From NCBI GenBank assembly GCA_022782405.1, contig JALFNK010000006.1, positions 1-64,000 on the forward strand: 64,000 nt of DNA, given 5' to 3'. The notes under the pieces were generated by a model. It saw only the letters and a program-made list of their open reading frames with translations, made no database searches and had not been told where the DNA came from. Shown piece by piece: positions 1-7,143 of the stretch. A program made the position numbers and the translations under genes. The first letter of the stretch is position 1. Every line of letters begins with the position of its first letter. The DNA is from Alistipes sp. GTDB lineage: Bacteria; Bacteroidota; Bacteroidia; Bacteroidales; Rikenellaceae.

Positions 1-283
1 GACAGTCCTACCGAGTCAGAGAGACTCAAAAACTGCTTAAAAACTTGTAATGATAACCGAACTTTGTTACCTTTGAACGGACCCTTTCTCTGGTCCCTTT
101 TTCTATGCCACTTTGGTGGAAATCTACTTTGCTACTTACAGTAATGATATCAATAAGATTGCTGATTATAAGAGCAAAAACTATATTGACGCATGCTGCA
201 CAATGCAGTGGAATGATTTTAAGACATTCAAAGAAAAACGAACTGAAGCTCTTCGTGCCGCATTGATGCTTGCATTTAAATAA
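1..283 (+). pseudogene. AT-rich broken reading frame at left edge
   Basis: One frame is open from base 1 to a stop at 142-144, and a second frame is open from 77 to a stop at 281-283. Neither has a plausible start codon. The second frame encodes about 68 residues, rich in aromatic and Lys residues and ending RAALMLAFK. Together they could be the tail of one gene that has suffered a +1 frameshift between 77 and 141, where the two frames overlap. Base composition is far more AT-rich than any other gene in the window, which suggests acquired DNA. I do not recognise the family. Confidence that it was once coding is modest. Confidence 0.3.
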
Positions 284-445
284 TGTGTTGGATTGAAGCT
301 AAATATGTTTGTCCCGTTATTCCTCCCATAGCCTCAGACCGCCTCAGACGGTGTGGTTTGTTTGCGCAAAATTCATTTATTATTGCATAATATATTGATA
401 ATCAATATAGATAAATTTCTTTAACGAGGAGGAGTATTAAGCCTA
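284..445. other. AT-rich non-coding stretch
   Basis: No credible gene is seen here. The stretch is AT-rich and contains a tandem near-repeat (GCCTCAGACC then GCCTCAGACGG, about 331-352). Its composition groups it with the broken frame to its left rather than with the GC-rich genes to its right. Confidence 0.4.
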
Positions 446-469
446 TTTTGGAGGTAAACACCTCAAAAT
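446..469. repeat. Inverted repeat / hairpin
   Basis: The arms GAGGT and ACCTC flank an AAAC loop and are extended by TTTT/AAAA with one bulged G. It lies just upstream of a stronger hairpin, in the AT-rich edge. Function unknown; it could be part of a terminator or of a recombination site. Confidence 0.4.
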
Positions 470-488
470 ACGCCTTTTAAAAACTTAC

Positions 489-515
489 AAGAGCGACTTT
501 CGAGTCGCTCTTTTT
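489..515 (+). terminator. Intrinsic terminator
   Basis: An 8-bp perfect stem (GAGCGACT/AGTCGCTC) with a TTCG loop is followed by five T residues, with flanking AA/TT extending the pairing. It is a textbook rho-independent terminator for rightward transcription arriving from the AT-rich left edge, and marks where the normal GC-rich chromosome composition begins. Confidence 0.8.
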
Positions 516-671
516 GCATTGTCAAAGGTAAGGTAGGTATTAAAACACCCGCATCGCCATCCAAACTATCCCCCGCCATCGAAAATACCGCAAAAGGCGC
601 CGCCGCACAAAAACCCGGATTCGGGTAGAAACATCCGTAAATCGTATACAAAAGATTTGGACGGGAACCGA

Positions 672-679
672 TACTTTTG
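672..679 (+). promoter_or_regulatory. Bacteroidetes -7 box TACTTTTG
   Basis: Matches the TAnnTTTG consensus 38 nt upstream of the CMD-cupin start codon. No well-spaced -33 TTTG was found. Confidence 0.5.
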
Positions 680-717
680 CATCAGAGAAACTGAATTCTC
701 CAGAAATCCGAATCACT

Positions 718-1539
718 ATGAAACAAAAACTGATCCTTGCGCTTGCCGCATTGACAATAAACAGTACAACCATCATGGCACAGGAAAAAATCAAACAGAC
801 AGCCGGACGCGACCAGCTCGGGGAGTTTGCCCCGAAATTCGCGGAACTCAACGACGACATACTCTTCGGTGAGGTGTGGAGCCGCACCGACCGGCTCGGG
901 CTGCGCGACCGCAGTCTGGTAACGATCACTTCGCTCATCAGTCAGGGAATCACCGACTCATCGTTGGTCTATCACCTGCAGACGGCCCGTCAGAACGGAA
1001 TCACCCGCACGGAAATCGCAGAGATCATCACCCACATCGGCTTTTACGCAGGCTGGCCCAAAGCCTGGGCCGCCTTCAACCTCGCCAAAGGCGTGTGGGC
1101 GGAAGACACGGAGGGCGAGGATGCCCGGGCCGCGTTCCAGCGTCAGATGATCTTCCCGATCGGCGAACCCAACACGGCCTATGCGCAGTACTTTACCGGC
1201 AACAGCTACCTCGCACCGATCTCGAGCGAACAGGTGAAGGTCTCGAACGTAACGTTCGAACCGGGATGCCGGAACAACTGGCACATCCATCATGCCTCGA
1301 AAGGCGGCGGGCAGATGCTCGTCGGAGTAGCCGGACGCGGATGGTACCAGGAGGAGGGGAAACCGGCCGTAGAGATGCTTCCCGGGACGGTGGTACACAT
1401 TCCGGCCGGCGTAAAACACTGGCACGGAGCCGCAGCCGACAGTTGGTTCGCCCACCTGGCCTTCGAAGTGCCGGGCGAAGAGTGCTCGAACGAATGGCTC
1501 GAGCCCGTAACAGACAAGGTATACGGGGAACTCGAATAA
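718..1539 (+). CDS. Secreted carboxymuconolactone decarboxylase-like / cupin fusion protein
   Basis: The 273-residue protein begins with a signal peptide ending near residue 21 (IMAQ). Residues about 30-125 form a carboxymuconolactone decarboxylase (CMD/AhpD-like) helical domain. Residues about 155-260 form a cupin with the first metal motif near WHIHHAS and the second near PAGVKHWHG. CMD-cupin fusions are known in Bacteroidetes and their substrate is generally unassigned; a quinone or redox role is only a guess. It is probably co-transcribed with the lipoprotein gene that starts 14 nt after its stop. The predicted export is notable, because most CMD proteins are cytoplasmic. Confidence 0.85.
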   Translation: MKQKLILALAALTINSTTIMAQEKIKQTAGRDQLGEFAPKFAELNDDILFGEVWSRTDRLGLRDRSLVTITSLISQGITDSSLVYHLQTARQNGITRTEIAEIITHIGFYAGWPKAWAAFNLAKGVWAEDTEGEDARAAFQRQMIFPIGEPNTAYAQYFTGNSYLAPISSEQVKVSNVTFEPGCRNNWHIHHASKGGGQMLVGVAGRGWYQEEGKPAVEMLPGTVVHIPAGVKHWHGAAADSWFAHLAFEVPGEECSNEWLEPVTDKVYGELE

Positions 1540-1553
1540 GATAGGCCCGTTCC

Positions 1554-2093
1554 ATGAAGATGAAGACGACGCTGATCCCGTTACTGCTGCTTGCCGCTCT
1601 GTCGATTGCAGCCTGTAACCCGGACAACAACGAGTCGGTTTCCAATGTTCCCGAACAATCGCAGCCGGCAGAGCCAGAAACGCCCGACACACCAGGAGAC
1701 GATGACGGCAGCGGAGATGATTCCATGGAAAACAGGAAAATACAATTGACGGTGAACGGCAATTCGTTTACCGCAACCCTCGAAGCGAATGAAGCGGTCG
1801 AAGCGTTGAAGGAACAACTTGCCCGGAAGCCTCTCCAGATCCGGATGGACGACTATGGCGACATGGAGAAAGTGGGGGCACTCGGTTTCTCGCTGCCGAG
1901 AAACGACATGCACACCACGACTTCAGCAGGCGACATGGTGCTGTATCAGGACAATTCGATCGTGCTGTTCTACGGGTCGAATGCCTGGAGCTATACCCGT
2001 CTGGGACGGGTAGACGGAGTCTCCACACGCGAACAGATGCTCGATCTGCTGGGCGGAAAGGGGACAGTTACCATAACATTCTCATTACCATAA
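1554..2093 (+). CDS. Cyclophilin-like fold lipoprotein
   Basis: The 179-residue protein has a lipoprotein signal peptide with lipobox cysteine at residue 21 (SIAAC). A low-complexity acidic, Pro-rich linker (about 30-57) tethers the domain to the membrane. Residues about 62-179 match the cyclophilin-like domain of stand-alone Bacteroidetes proteins: strands opening KIQLTVNG, then a DYGDMEK segment, LPRND, an AGDMVLY strand and a YTRLGRV strand. Such domains are related to peptidyl-prolyl isomerase folds but usually lack the catalytic residues, so activity cannot be assumed. It forms a two-gene unit with the CMD-cupin gene upstream, suggesting a shared periplasmic task. Confidence 0.8.
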   Translation: MKMKTTLIPLLLLAALSIAACNPDNNESVSNVPEQSQPAEPETPDTPGDDDGSGDDSMENRKIQLTVNGNSFTATLEANEAVEALKEQLARKPLQIRMDDYGDMEKVGALGFSLPRNDMHTTTSAGDMVLYQDNSIVLFYGSNAWSYTRLGRVDGVSTREQMLDLLGGKGTVTITFSLP

Positions 2094-2108
2094 GGTGCGC
2101 ACCGACCG

Positions 2109-2149
2109 CAAAAAAGCGGAGCAGGAATCGAATCCTTGCTCCGCTTTTA
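2109..2149. terminator. Bidirectional terminator
   Basis: A 12-bp stem (AAAGCGGAGCA with TGCTCCGCTTT as core) with A-tract and T-tract flanks lies between convergent genes, so it can end transcripts from both sides. Confidence 0.85.
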
Positions 2150-2168
2150 TTATGAGAAGAAACGGCGG

Positions 2169-2723
2169 TCAGGGGATCCAGAGTATCTCCTGCACGCCGT
2201 AGAACGAGGTCAGCAGGCGGCCCATCACATAGAAGTAGTCCGAGAGACGGTTCAGCCAGACAAGCGTTACGGGATCGACACCGTACTGCACATCGGCACG
2301 CAGGGCCGCCCGCTCGGCTCGGCGGCATACGGTACGGCAGACATGGCACAGAGAAACGGCCGTATGCCCTCCCGGGATGGTGAACTTGTCGATGGGAGGA
2401 ACCTCGGCCTGCATGGCGTCGATACGCCTTTCGAGCCATGAAACGGCATCCTCGGGAAGCGGAGGAACCTGTTTGCGGCCCGTCGGATCGGCGGCCAACA
2501 ACGCCTCGACGGTCATCATGCGCGACAGGATGCGGTTCAGTTCCTCCACGACTCCTTCAGGTGCCGAGGAGGCTTCGCGAAGCCGGTCCGCAAGCAGGGC
2601 AACAAAGGCCGAGAGCTCGTCCACGGTACCGTAGGCCTCGACACGCGCGTCGGTTTTCGAGACCCGCTCACCGCCGATCAGCGAGGTTGTGCCCCGGTCG
2701 CCGGTTTTGGTATAGACTTTCAT
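2169..2723 (-). CDS. PduO-type cob(I)alamin adenosyltransferase
   Basis: This 184-residue enzyme transfers the adenosyl group of ATP to cob(I)alamin or cobinamide to make adenosylcobalamin. Family signatures are clear: TKTGDRGTTSL (residues 5-15, ATP binding), a DARVEAYGTVDELSAF helix, IPGG, CRRAERAA and LNRLSDYFYVMGR near the C terminus. Length is typical. Its ATG overlaps the stop of the upstream gene (ATGA), so translation is probably coupled. Its presence implies use of adenosyl-B12 in this organism, which fits the cobalamin riboswitch near 9.7 kb. Confidence 0.93.
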   Translation of the reverse strand: MKVYTKTGDRGTTSLIGGERVSKTDARVEAYGTVDELSAFVALLADRLREASSAPEGVVEELNRILSRMMTVEALLAADPTGRKQVPPLPEDAVSWLERRIDAMQAEVPPIDKFTIPGGHTAVSLCHVCRTVCRRAERAALRADVQYGVDPVTLVWLNRLSDYFYVMGRLLTSFYGVQEILWIP

Positions 2724-3232
2724 AGGCGGAAATGTTGTTTAGGCAGATAATTGTTGAAAAAGAGCAGGTAACCCCGGTTATCCACGGTCGTCGAGCGATG
2801 TGCGGCGATCAGCTGCCGGCACAGCGCCTGCCGGTCACGGTCTGCGTAGGGCGAAAGCAATGCAACGGTATGACCCGCTGCTGCCGCATCGGCGACAAGC
2901 CGTGCCGTGGCCCCCAAATCCAGATCGCAGGTGGCGATGCACAGATCGGCATCCGCACGATCCATGCCGAACGTGGCATAGCCACAATGGATCAACAAGT
3001 TCTGCAACTGGACGGCACGCCGCGGCTCGGCACCCCGCGCGAGAAGCTCCTCGTAAAGCCGACGGTCGCCCGCAAACAGCTCGCGGCGCATGAAGACCCT
3101 GCGTACAAGATCGTACACGAAGGGCGAATGAACCCCGTGCCCCCGAAAATAGCGCGCCCGCGGGAGGCGTGAGCGCAGCTCCGCGACCCGTCCCGAAAGG
3201 CGTATGTGCAGCCGATGTCCGTGCCAGTCCAT
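2720..3232 (-). CDS. Shortened methyltransferase-like protein with HSPF motif
   Basis: The 170-residue protein starts at the ATG two bases after the upstream stop; a longer in-frame extension would run inside the neighbouring gene. Residues about 27-42 read YFRGHGVHSPFVYDLV, an N-terminal signature I associate with Bacteroidetes class I SAM-dependent (O-)methyltransferase-like proteins of about 250 residues, and the C terminus NYLPKQHF also resembles theirs. The middle, where the Rossmann SAM-binding motifs should be, is short, and no glycine-rich GxGxG motif is visible. It is therefore either a divergent or a non-catalytic relative. It sits between the FAD oxidoreductase and the cobalamin adenosyltransferase with overlapping or near-touching ends. 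Confidence 0.55.
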   Translation of the reverse strand: MDWHGHRLHIRLSGRVAELRSRLPRARYFRGHGVHSPFVYDLVRRVFMRRELFAGDRRLYEELLARGAEPRRAVQLQNLLIHCGYATFGMDRADADLCIATCDLDLGATARLVADAAAAGHTVALLSPYADRDRQALCRQLIAAHRSTTVDNRGYLLFFNNYLPKQHFRL

Positions 3233-3234
3233 GA

Positions 3235-4509
3235 TCAGCGTGATTTCAGTTCTCCGGCCAAATGGCCCGTGGAGAAGGCGATCTGGAGGTTGTAGCCCCC
3301 GGTATTGGCGTCCAGGTCGAGCACCTCGCCGGCAAAATAGAGCCCCCACACCTTCAGCGACTCGAGCGTTCCGGGATCCACCTCCGAGCAGCGGACGCCG
3401 CCGGCAGTCGTTATGGCATATTCGAACGGCGCGTAGTCCGTAATGGGGAAGGTCAGCCCCTTGAGCGTACGGATCAGGCGCGTGATCTCCGCCTCGGTGA
3501 GTTTCGAAACGTAGGTTTTGGAGTGGATGTCCAGCTCCTGGGCCAGCGGAAGCACCATCGGGCGCGGGACGAGCTTGCGCAGCAGCTCGGCGAAGAACTC
3601 CGTGGGGGCCAACTCGGCCAGCTCACGGGCGATGCGCTCGCGGAGCACCTCCTCGGTGAGGGCCGGCTTCAGATCGACAACCAACTTCACGCGGTGCCCG
3701 TCAATGAGTGCATCGACGGCATCGCGGCTCATGCGCAGCGCCACGGCACCCTCGATACCCCGTTCGGAGAAGCCCAGTTCGCCGAACTCCTCGCGGACCG
3801 CCTCGTCGTCGATCCACAACGTCGCACGAACGTTGCGCAGCAGCAGCCGGTTGAGCTGCCGCACGCGCGGATGCGGCGAAACGAGCGGCGTAAGCGACGG
3901 ACGCAGCGGCTCGATCGTATGGCCCAGATCGGCGGCAAAGGCGTAGCCGTCGCCCGTGGAGCCCGTGGCGGGATAGGAGACGCCGCCCGTGGCAAGGATG
4001 ACGCGCGGGGCCTCCTCCTTGCGTTCGAAGCCCCGTTTGTTGATATATTTCACACCGAAGACCCGGTCGCCGAGGGTCAGGATACCCGTAACCCGCGTAT
4101 CATAGAGGATCTTGACGCCGTTTTCGACGCAGTAGTCCAGCAGAGCGTTGGCGATGTCCCACGCCTTGCCGCTGTGAGGGAAGACCCGGTCGCCGCGCTC
4201 GATGTCAAGCTTCACGCCCCGGCGTTCGAAGAAGCGGATTGTCGCCCGGTTGTTGAACGACGCGAAGGCCGACGCCAGGAACTCCGCATTCGTGCACACC
4301 TGCGAGGCGAACTCCTCCGCGGGCCGTGCATTGGTTACATTGCAGCGCCCCTTGCCCGTAATACGGACCTTGCGGCCCGACTTCTCCATCTTTTCGATGA
4401 GCAGCACGCGCCTGCCGCTGCGTGCCGCCGTACCCGCGGCCATCAGGCCCGCGGCGCCCGCACCGACGACGATGACGTCGTAAGGGCGAATCTCTTCCAG
4501 TTGTTCCAT
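3235..4509 (-). CDS. HI0933/YhiN-family NAD(P)/FAD-dependent oxidoreductase
   Basis: A 424-residue flavoprotein of the BaiN/YhiN (HI0933-like) family. The N terminus has the dinucleotide-binding motif VIVVGAGAAGLMAAGTAA followed by the family hallmark KSGRKVRITGKGRCNVTN; the C terminus has VWGLYFAGEVLDLDANTGGYN, which closes the FAD site. The physiological substrate is generally unknown, although one relative (BaiN) acts on bile-acid intermediates. The start at 4509 is chosen because the protein then begins just before the Rossmann fold and because a -7 box lies only 7 nt upstream, which predicts an almost leaderless mRNA. First gene of a three-gene operon. Confidence 0.88.
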   Translation of the reverse strand: MEQLEEIRPYDVIVVGAGAAGLMAAGTAARSGRRVLLIEKMEKSGRKVRITGKGRCNVTNARPAEEFASQVCTNAEFLASAFASFNNRATIRFFERRGVKLDIERGDRVFPHSGKAWDIANALLDYCVENGVKILYDTRVTGILTLGDRVFGVKYINKRGFERKEEAPRVILATGGVSYPATGSTGDGYAFAADLGHTIEPLRPSLTPLVSPHPRVRQLNRLLLRNVRATLWIDDEAVREEFGELGFSERGIEGAVALRMSRDAVDALIDGHRVKLVVDLKPALTEEVLRERIARELAELAPTEFFAELLRKLVPRPMVLPLAQELDIHSKTYVSKLTEAEITRLIRTLKGLTFPITDYAPFEYAITTAGGVRCSEVDPGTLESLKVWGLYFAGEVLDLDANTGGYNLQIAFSTGHLAGELKSR

Positions 4510-4516
4510 ACGCGTG

Positions 4517-4524
4517 CAAAGATA
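4517..4524 (-). promoter_or_regulatory. -7 box TATCTTTG (near-leaderless start)
   Basis: Perfect TAnnTTTG, with only 7 nt (CACGCGT) between it and the ATG of the FAD oxidoreductase at 4509. Transcription would begin about 3 nt before the start codon. Confidence 0.65.
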
Positions 4525-4631
4525 CATATTTATTCCGATCCCGAAGCATCCGCCCGACAAGAATCGCAGGAACCGCCGCCGGGTACGGCGGACCGTCCGT
4601 GTGAGATTCCGCACCGAATTTGCCCCGAAGA

Positions 4632-4663
4632 TTTGATTTTCCCGACGCCATGCACTATCTTTG
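4632..4663 (+). promoter_or_regulatory. Promoter of nusB operon
   Basis: -33 TTTG (4632-4635), a 20-nt spacer and -7 TATCTTTG (4656-4663). This is a full Bacteroidetes sigma-A type promoter 25 nt before nusB. Confidence 0.85.
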
Positions 4664-4688
4664 CACCCGCAAAATCGTTCTATAAGAT

Positions 4689-5624
4689 ATGTTGAGCAGA
4701 AGATTACTCCGCATCAAGGTCATCAAGGCGCTGTTCGCCCACATCAAGTCGGGAGCCGACAACATGATCGCCTCGGAAAAAACGCTCATGGCGTCCGTAG
4801 ACAAGGCCTACGACCTCTATTTCCAGATGCTGACGCTCCCCGTGGAGATCGTCCGTTACGCCGAGCAGCGTCAGGAGCTGGCCAAACAGAAGAAACTGCC
4901 GACATTCGAAGACCTCCACCCCAACACCAAGTTCGTCGATAACTCGATCATCCGCATCATCGCCAACAGCGATGCCGTGAACGACCACATTGCCGCGCGC
5001 AAGCTCGGATGGGCGCAATATCCCGATCTGATCCGCACGCTCTACACGCAGCTTGTGGAAAGCGACTACTACAAGGAGTACATGCAGCGCGAGGAGCGTT
5101 CGCTCGACGAGGACCGCCGCCTGCTCGATGCATTCTTCCGGTCGATGCAGGAGTGCGAGGCGCTCGACGACGTCCTCGAGGAGATCTCGATCCTTTGGAA
5201 CGACGACCTGCCCTACATCGTCATGATGATCCTCCGCACGCTGGAGAACCTGCGTCCCACGCATACCGACCTGAAGGTCCCCGCGAAATTCAAGAGCGCC
5301 GAAGACCCCGAATTCGTCAAGACGCTCTTCGAGAAGACGCTCGTGAACTACACCTCCTACCAGGACTACATCGAACGTTACACGGCGAACTGGGATGTCG
5401 AGCGCATCGTATTCATGGACAACCTGATCCTCGCTACGGCAATGGCCGAGCTCATCAACTTCCCCTCGATTCCCGTGAAGGTTACGCTCGACGAGTGGAT
5501 CGAGATCTCGAAATACTACTCCACACCGGGCAGCAGCACCTTCATCAACGGCGTGCTGGACAAGATCGTCGAGTCGCTCACCGAAGAGGGTCGCATCAGA
5601 AAGGCCGGTCGCGGGTTGATATGA
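4689..5624 (+). CDS. nusB: Transcription antitermination factor NusB (long Bacteroidetes form)
   Basis: A 311-residue protein; the classic NusB RNA-binding fold lies in the C-terminal half (about 170-305), containing DNLILATAMAELINFPSIPVKVTLDEWIEISKYYS-type helices. The N-terminal ~150 residues are the extension usual in Bacteroidetes NusB. NusB acts with S10 (NusE) in antitermination of rRNA transcription. The gene begins 25 nt after a strong promoter, and its stop overlaps the start of the DUF1573 lipoprotein (ATGA). The order nusB-DUF1573-yajC is common in Bacteroidales, which supports the call. Confidence 0.92.
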   Translation: MLSRRLLRIKVIKALFAHIKSGADNMIASEKTLMASVDKAYDLYFQMLTLPVEIVRYAEQRQELAKQKKLPTFEDLHPNTKFVDNSIIRIIANSDAVNDHIAARKLGWAQYPDLIRTLYTQLVESDYYKEYMQREERSLDEDRRLLDAFFRSMQECEALDDVLEEISILWNDDLPYIVMMILRTLENLRPTHTDLKVPAKFKSAEDPEFVKTLFEKTLVNYTSYQDYIERYTANWDVERIVFMDNLILATAMAELINFPSIPVKVTLDEWIEISKYYSTPGSSTFINGVLDKIVESLTEEGRIRKAGRGLI

Positions 5625-6067
5625 GACCCGGCCGAACGGCATACGCACTGATACTCGGCCTGCTCTGCACGGCCTGCGGAGGTGCGGCCGGGAAACGGCA
5701 GACGCCGCACTCGGACCAGGCGGCCGGAGGCGCATTCCGGACCATCCGTCTCGAAGAGGAGTTCTTCGACGAGGGTGCCACGGACACCATCCGTTTCGGG
5801 CGCATGCACTCGGGAGAGGTCGCACAGCTGCAATTCCGGATCGCCAACTACACCGAACGCTCGACGGCCATCCGCTCCTACGAACGCAACTGCGGCTGCA
5901 CGTCGCTCGAATATTCACAGGAACCGATCTCTCCGGGAGCTTCCCGGCAGGTCGCCATTTCGTTCGATTCAAGGGGTACCCGGGGCTGGCAGCTCAAAAC
6001 CGTGGAGATACACCTGGCGGGAGGCCACAAACCCCTCAAGCTCTTCGTAGAGGCCGAAATCGAATAA
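5621..6067 (+). CDS. DUF1573 lipoprotein
   Basis: The 148-residue protein has a lipoprotein signal with lipobox LCTAC (Cys19). The rest is an immunoglobulin-like DUF1573 domain with the characteristic NCGCTS motif near residue 88 and a PGASRQVAISFDS segment. Function of the family is unknown; it occurs widely in Bacteroidetes periplasmic proteins. The start overlaps the nusB stop by 4 nt. The upstream part of the same open frame runs antiparallel to no other gene but lies inside nusB in a different frame, so the lipoprotein start is preferred. Confidence 0.85.
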   Translation: MRPGRTAYALILGLLCTACGGAAGKRQTPHSDQAAGGAFRTIRLEEEFFDEGATDTIRFGRMHSGEVAQLQFRIANYTERSTAIRSYERNCGCTSLEYSQEPISPGASRQVAISFDSRGTRGWQLKTVEIHLAGGHKPLKLFVEAEIE

Positions 6068-6174
6068 AACGGGCTGTTCCTGCTGCGGCCGGATTTCTCG
6101 GGATTCGAATTCCCCCCCCGCATCGAAAAAAAGACCAGAAAAAACGGCATCCGGCAAACAAATCGGAAGCGTTG

Positions 6175-6205
6175 TTTGTTTTATATCCGATTTGCATTAT
6201 CTTTG
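6175..6205 (+). promoter_or_regulatory. Promoter of yajC
   Basis: -33 TTTG (6175-6178), 19-nt spacer, -7 TATCTTTG (6198-6205); ATG 44 nt downstream. Confidence 0.85.
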
Positions 6206-6249
6206 TCCGTCGATAAAGCGAACAATCACTTAAAAAACGAATAACCGTT

Positions 6250-6579
6250 ATGATCAATTTCCTTCAGGCAGCCGGCGCCGCCGTACAACAGCCCCAGCCC
6301 GGCTTCATGCAACAGTACAGCTTCATCATTATGATCGCCCTCATGGTGCTGGTCCTCTGGCTCTTCATGTGGCGTCCCGAGGCCAAGCGCCGCAAGCAGA
6401 TGCAGGCCTTCCGCGACGGTCTGAAGAAGGGCGACAAGATCATCACCGCCGGCGGTATCTACGGCGTGGTCAAGGAGGTCAAGGAGACAACCCTGCTCAT
6501 CGAGGTGGACGGCAACGTAACGTTGCGCATCGACAAGAACATGGTCGTGGCCGACAATACGGACCTGCAGCGTCAGTAA
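6250..6579 (+). CDS. yajC: Preprotein translocase subunit YajC
   Basis: The 109-residue inner-membrane protein has one transmembrane helix (about 26-42, FIIMIALMVLVLWLFMW) followed by the conserved cytoplasmic motif RPEAKRRKQMQ and a small beta domain with GDKIITAGGIYGVV. YajC associates with SecDF in protein export. It has its own promoter and terminator, so it is transcribed alone although nusB and the DUF1573 gene lie just upstream. Length matches the family. Confidence 0.95.
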   Translation: MINFLQAAGAAVQQPQPGFMQQYSFIIMIALMVLVLWLFMWRPEAKRRKQMQAFRDGLKKGDKIITAGGIYGVVKEVKETTLLIEVDGNVTLRIDKNMVVADNTDLQRQ

Positions 6580-6599
6580 TCCGCAGCATGCGCAATACG

Positions 6600-6635
6600 A
6601 AAGGGAGTTGCCCGACGGGCAACTCCCTTTTCTTT
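6600..6635. terminator. Bidirectional terminator
   Basis: A 14-bp stem (AAAGGGAGTTGCCC/GGGCAACTCCCTTT) with a 3-nt loop lies between convergent yajC and nrdG. Confidence 0.9.
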
Positions 6636-6637
6636 GG

Positions 6638-7135
6638 TCAGTCGAACAGGTGCAGCGCCGCAATGTCGATCAGACGCTGGTTCGAGCTGCCCCGGAAGCG
6701 GAGTGTCGGGTCGCGCAGCGCGGCGACATAGCGCCCCTCGACCAGCGTGTCGATCCACCGCAGACAGGCGCGCCGCGCAGGATCGGCAAGGCACTCCTCG
6801 AGCGTATAGCCCGTATAGCACCAGATGTTCTGTCGGGTGCGCTCTTTGATCTGCCGCAGAAAACGCTCCATAGCCTCGGGCCGCAGCAGCGGATCGCCGC
6901 CGCTGACCGTAATGCCGTCAAGCAACGGGTTGGAACGTATCTCCGCGCAGATACGTTCGGTCCAGGCATCGGTAAGGACGGTTCCCTGCAGGGGATCGTG
7001 GCTCTGCGGATTGTGGCAGCCCGGGCAACGGTGCGCACAGCCGGCGAAATAGATCGCATAGCGGATGCCGTAACCGTCGGAAATCGTCTCCGGATAGATC
7101 CGAAGGATGCGGAGCGGTGTCATCTCGAGCGGCAT
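6638..7135 (-). CDS. nrdG: Anaerobic ribonucleotide reductase activating protein
   Basis: A radical-SAM enzyme of 165 residues that installs the glycyl radical on NrdD. The [4Fe-4S] cluster motif CX3CX2C is present at Cys33, Cys37 and Cys40 (GCAHRCPGCHNP), followed by the GGDP motif (TVSGGDPLLRPE) for SAM binding. It starts 8 nt after the nrdD stop; an ATG four codons in (7123) is an alternative start. Longer in-frame extensions overlap nrdD and are rejected. It shares the nrdD transcript and therefore the cobalamin riboswitch. Confidence 0.93.
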   Translation of the reverse strand: MPLEMTPLRILRIYPETISDGYGIRYAIYFAGCAHRCPGCHNPQSHDPLQGTVLTDAWTERICAEIRSNPLLDGITVSGGDPLLRPEAMERFLRQIKERTRQNIWCYTGYTLEECLADPARRACLRWIDTLVEGRYVAALRDPTLRFRGSSNQRLIDIAALHLFD

Positions 7136-7143
7136 GCGGGCGG

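Noticed and set aside
77-144. Programmed frameshift in the AT-rich left-edge frame
   Set aside because: No slippery heptamer or downstream structure was seen at the frame overlap, and the element lacks a recognised family. A decayed gene is the simpler reading.
463-530. An 18-codon minus-strand frame starting near 516 behind a TACCTTTG box
   Set aside because: It runs straight through the terminator hairpin, so its residues mirror the stem; no conserved peptide is suggested and no -33 element is at the right distance.
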